In this document: positions 12,148-13,969 of the stretch, piece after piece
How the letters are laid out: every line of letters starts with the position of its first letter
How positions within the stretch are numbered: position 1 is the stretch's first letter
Position numbers and translations under genes: made by a program
NCBI GenBank assembly: GCA_021769025.1
Contig: JAETTS010000025.1
Span: 1 to 13,969 of the forward strand
Source of the DNA: Enterocloster bolteae
GTDB taxonomy: Bacteria; Bacillota_A; Clostridia; Lachnospirales; Lachnospiraceae
DNA: 13,969 nt
Reading direction: 5' to 3'
Notes under the pieces: model-generated
The model's input: the letters and a program-made list of their open reading frames with translations, nothing else
Databases searched by the model: none
Told to the model about the DNA's origin: nothing

Positions 12148-13969
12148 ATGGCAGTACAATTTGAAAAACTATCCCGAATGTTTACGTTGGAAACGGAAAA
12201 TAGCATGTATCAGATGAAAGTGGATCCGTATGGTTTTCTTCTCCATTTGTATTATGGAAGGAAGACAGCAGGGAGTATGGAGTATCTTTTGACTTACTAT
12301 GACAGGGGATTTTCAGGAAATCCTTATGATGTGGACAGAGATAGGACATATTCGATGGATGCACTGCCGCAGGAATATCCAATATGGGGGAACGGTGATT
12401 ATCGTTCCCCTTGTTTGGAAGTAAGGATGGCGGATGGTAGTTTTGGCAGTGACTTAAGATATCAGGGATATGAGATTGAGGACGGGAAATACGGTATTCC
12501 CGGCCTGCCGGCGGTATATGAGGATGCAAGTCAGGCACAGACGCTGAAAGTCTATATGGCTGACGAGAAAAGCGGCCTTCAGGTAGTACTGTATTACGGC
12601 GTTATGCCGGAGCATGATGTGATCACCCGCACGGTAAAGATAGAAAACAGAGGGCAGGAGACCGTTAGACTGGAGAAAGTGTACAGCGCGTGTCTGGATT
12701 TTCTGTCAGGAGAGTATGATTGGATTTCATTTTATGGGCGCCATGCCATGGAACGGACGGTTCAGAGAACCCCGGTAGTTCATGGCTCCCAGGTGGTGGG
12801 AAGCCGCAGAGGGACTTCCAGCCATCAGTATAACCCGTTTTTGATTCTGGCGGCTCAGGAAGCCACAGAGAATTATGGAGACTGTTACGGTCTTTCTCTG
12901 GTTTACAGCGGAAGCTTCAAGGGGGAAGTGGAGAAGGACCAGTATAATCAGACACGGATCTCCATGGGAATTCAGAATGAGCAGTTTTGCTATGAGTTAA
13001 AGCCAGGACAAGCATTTTATGCACCGGAGGCCGTGATAGCTTTCAGCGGCCAGGGGCTTGGAGCCTTGTCCCGCCGTTATCATAAATTGTACCGGTATCA
13101 TCTGTGCCGGGGGAAATATCGGGATATTCCAAGACCGGTGCTGATCAATAACTGGGAAGCAACCTATTTTGACTTTACCGGAGACAAGATCTATGAGATT
13201 GCCAGACAGGCAAAGGAACTGGGCGTGGAAATGTTGGTTCTGGATGACGGCTGGTTTGGCAAGCGTGATACCGATTATTCGGGGCTTGGCGACTGGGAGA
13301 CCAACGAGAAGAAGCTGGGAGGAACCTTAAAGTCCCTGGTGGATCGGATCAATGGCCTGGGTATGAAGTTTGGAATCTGGGTGGAGCCAGAGATGGTCTC
13401 TGAGGACAGTGAACTGTACAGAACCCATCCGGACTGGGCATTTGCCATACCAGGGAGAAAGCCAGTGAGAGGACGTTCCCAGCTGGTTTTGGATTTTTCC
13501 AGGCCAGAGGTGGTGGATTTTATCTACAACCAGATATCAGCCGTTTTGGATAGTGCCAATATTGAGTACATGAAGTGGGATATGAACCGGAGCATCTCAG
13601 ACGTTTATTCTGCGATGACCACATCGGACAGACAGGGGGAGGTTCTGTACCGGTACGTGCTGGGGCTGTATGATTTTTTGGAGCGGCTCCATATAAATTA
13701 TCCCGATCTTTTAGTGGAGGGTTGCAGCGGCGGCGGCGGACGCTTCGACGCAGGCATGCTGTATTATTGCCCCCAGATCTGGTGCAGCGACAATACCGAT
13801 GCCATTGACCGGATCTCCATTCAGTATGGGACTTCCTTTGGATATCCCATCTCAACAGTAGGATCCCACGTGTCCACCGCGCCTAACCATCAGAACGGCC
13901 GGATGACACCGCTTAAGACCAGAGGCGCAGTAGCCATGGCCGGAAGCTTTGGGTATGAACTAGACCTGT
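12148..13969 (+). CDS. aga: Alpha-galactosidase, glycoside hydrolase family 36 (partial, runs off right edge)
   Basis: 607 codons are visible without interruption; family members are about 720-740 residues, so roughly the last 120 are missing. It removes terminal alpha-1,6-galactose from melibiose, raffinose and related sugars by a retaining mechanism. The N-terminal ~300 residues are the beta-supersandwich domain. The TIM barrel follows with NNWEATYFDF, VLDDGWFGKR (D366-D367), WVEPEMVSEDSELY, the nucleophile D478 in YMKWDMNRS, the CSGGGGRFD substrate loop (from C526) and the acid/base D548 in WCSDNTDAIDR. All catalytic residues are present. No signal peptide, so it acts inside the cell on imported sugar. 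Start: ATG 12148 with GGAGGA at 12135-12140, 7-nt spacing; an ATG 6 nt earlier is too close to the site. Confidence 0.95.
   Translation, partial: MAVQFEKLSRMFTLETENSMYQMKVDPYGFLLHLYYGRKTAGSMEYLLTYYDRGFSGNPYDVDRDRTYSMDALPQEYPIWGNGDYRSPCLEVRMADGSFGSDLRYQGYEIEDGKYGIPGLPAVYEDASQAQTLKVYMADEKSGLQVVLYYGVMPEHDVITRTVKIENRGQETVRLEKVYSACLDFLSGEYDWISFYGRHAMERTVQRTPVVHGSQVVGSRRGTSSHQYNPFLILAAQEATENYGDCYGLSLVYSGSFKGEVEKDQYNQTRISMGIQNEQFCYELKPGQAFYAPEAVIAFSGQGLGALSRRYHKLYRYHLCRGKYRDIPRPVLINNWEATYFDFTGDKIYEIARQAKELGVEMLVLDDGWFGKRDTDYSGLGDWETNEKKLGGTLKSLVDRINGLGMKFGIWVEPEMVSEDSELYRTHPDWAFAIPGRKPVRGRSQLVLDFSRPEVVDFIYNQISAVLDSANIEYMKWDMNRSISDVYSAMTTSDRQGEVLYRYVLGLYDFLERLHINYPDLLVEGCSGGGGRFDAGMLYYCPQIWCSDNTDAIDRISIQYGTSFGYPISTVGSHVSTAPNHQNGRMTPLKTRGAVAMAGSFGYELDL

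Noticed and set aside
12189..12202. CRE-like TGGAAACGGAAAAT at the start of the alpha-galactosidase gene
   Set aside because: The first half fits the CcpA site consensus but the final CA is missing, and it lies inside the coding sequence; not strong enough to call.
12182..12538. 118-codon minus-strand open frame
   Set aside because: Antisense to the N-terminal part of the alpha-galactosidase; proline/histidine-rich shadow.

Overview
The window looks like a chromosomal segment from a Gram-positive gut-type Clostridia, most likely Lachnospiraceae. The basis is intermediate GC, strong AAGGAGG-type ribosome binding sites, a YesL/DUF624 membrane protein, a PTS HPr-like protein, a SIMPL-domain lipoprotein and an msm-type alpha-galactoside operon. 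This placement is inference from gene content, not from a marker gene.

Left part (1-7550) is mixed housekeeping and accessory genes. A leftward bacteriohemerythrin with an extra C-terminal region runs off the left edge. Rightward follow a SIMPL-domain lipoprotein, a cyclophilin-type prolyl isomerase and a GNAT acetyltransferase carrying an in-frame 24-bp tandem repeat. A leftward membrane-anchored protein gene, broken by two in-frame stops, overlaps the GNAT gene tail to tail. It is divergent from a YesL-family membrane protein. A strong hairpin separates that from a leftward hemolysin III/TrhA membrane protein, which is divergent from an RluA-type pseudouridine synthase and a small Crh-like HPr protein with the catalytic His replaced and the regulatory Ser kept. 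A GC-rich hairpin terminator closes this block.

Right part (7553-13969) is one alpha-galactoside uptake locus: a leftward AraC/MsmR-like regulator, then rightward a CUT1 solute-binding lipoprotein (interrupted by an amber codon), two permeases and a GH36 alpha-galactosidase cut by the right edge. No ATPase gene is present; CUT1 systems of this type commonly share an MsmK/MsmX-type ATPase encoded elsewhere. The regulator presumably senses an alpha-galactoside (melibiose/raffinose class), the ABC transporter imports it and the intracellular enzyme cleaves it. The Crh-like protein next door could link this to carbon catabolite control, but that is speculative.

The most unusual part is the 507-bp space between the regulator and the binding-protein gene. 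Downstream of a plausible rightward promoter it is packed with perfect hairpins, alternative pairings and a possible pseudoknot, with a short ORF embedded. This is either a structured leader RNA controlling the operon or a dispersed structured repeat. The second oddity is three internal stop codons in two otherwise intact genes.
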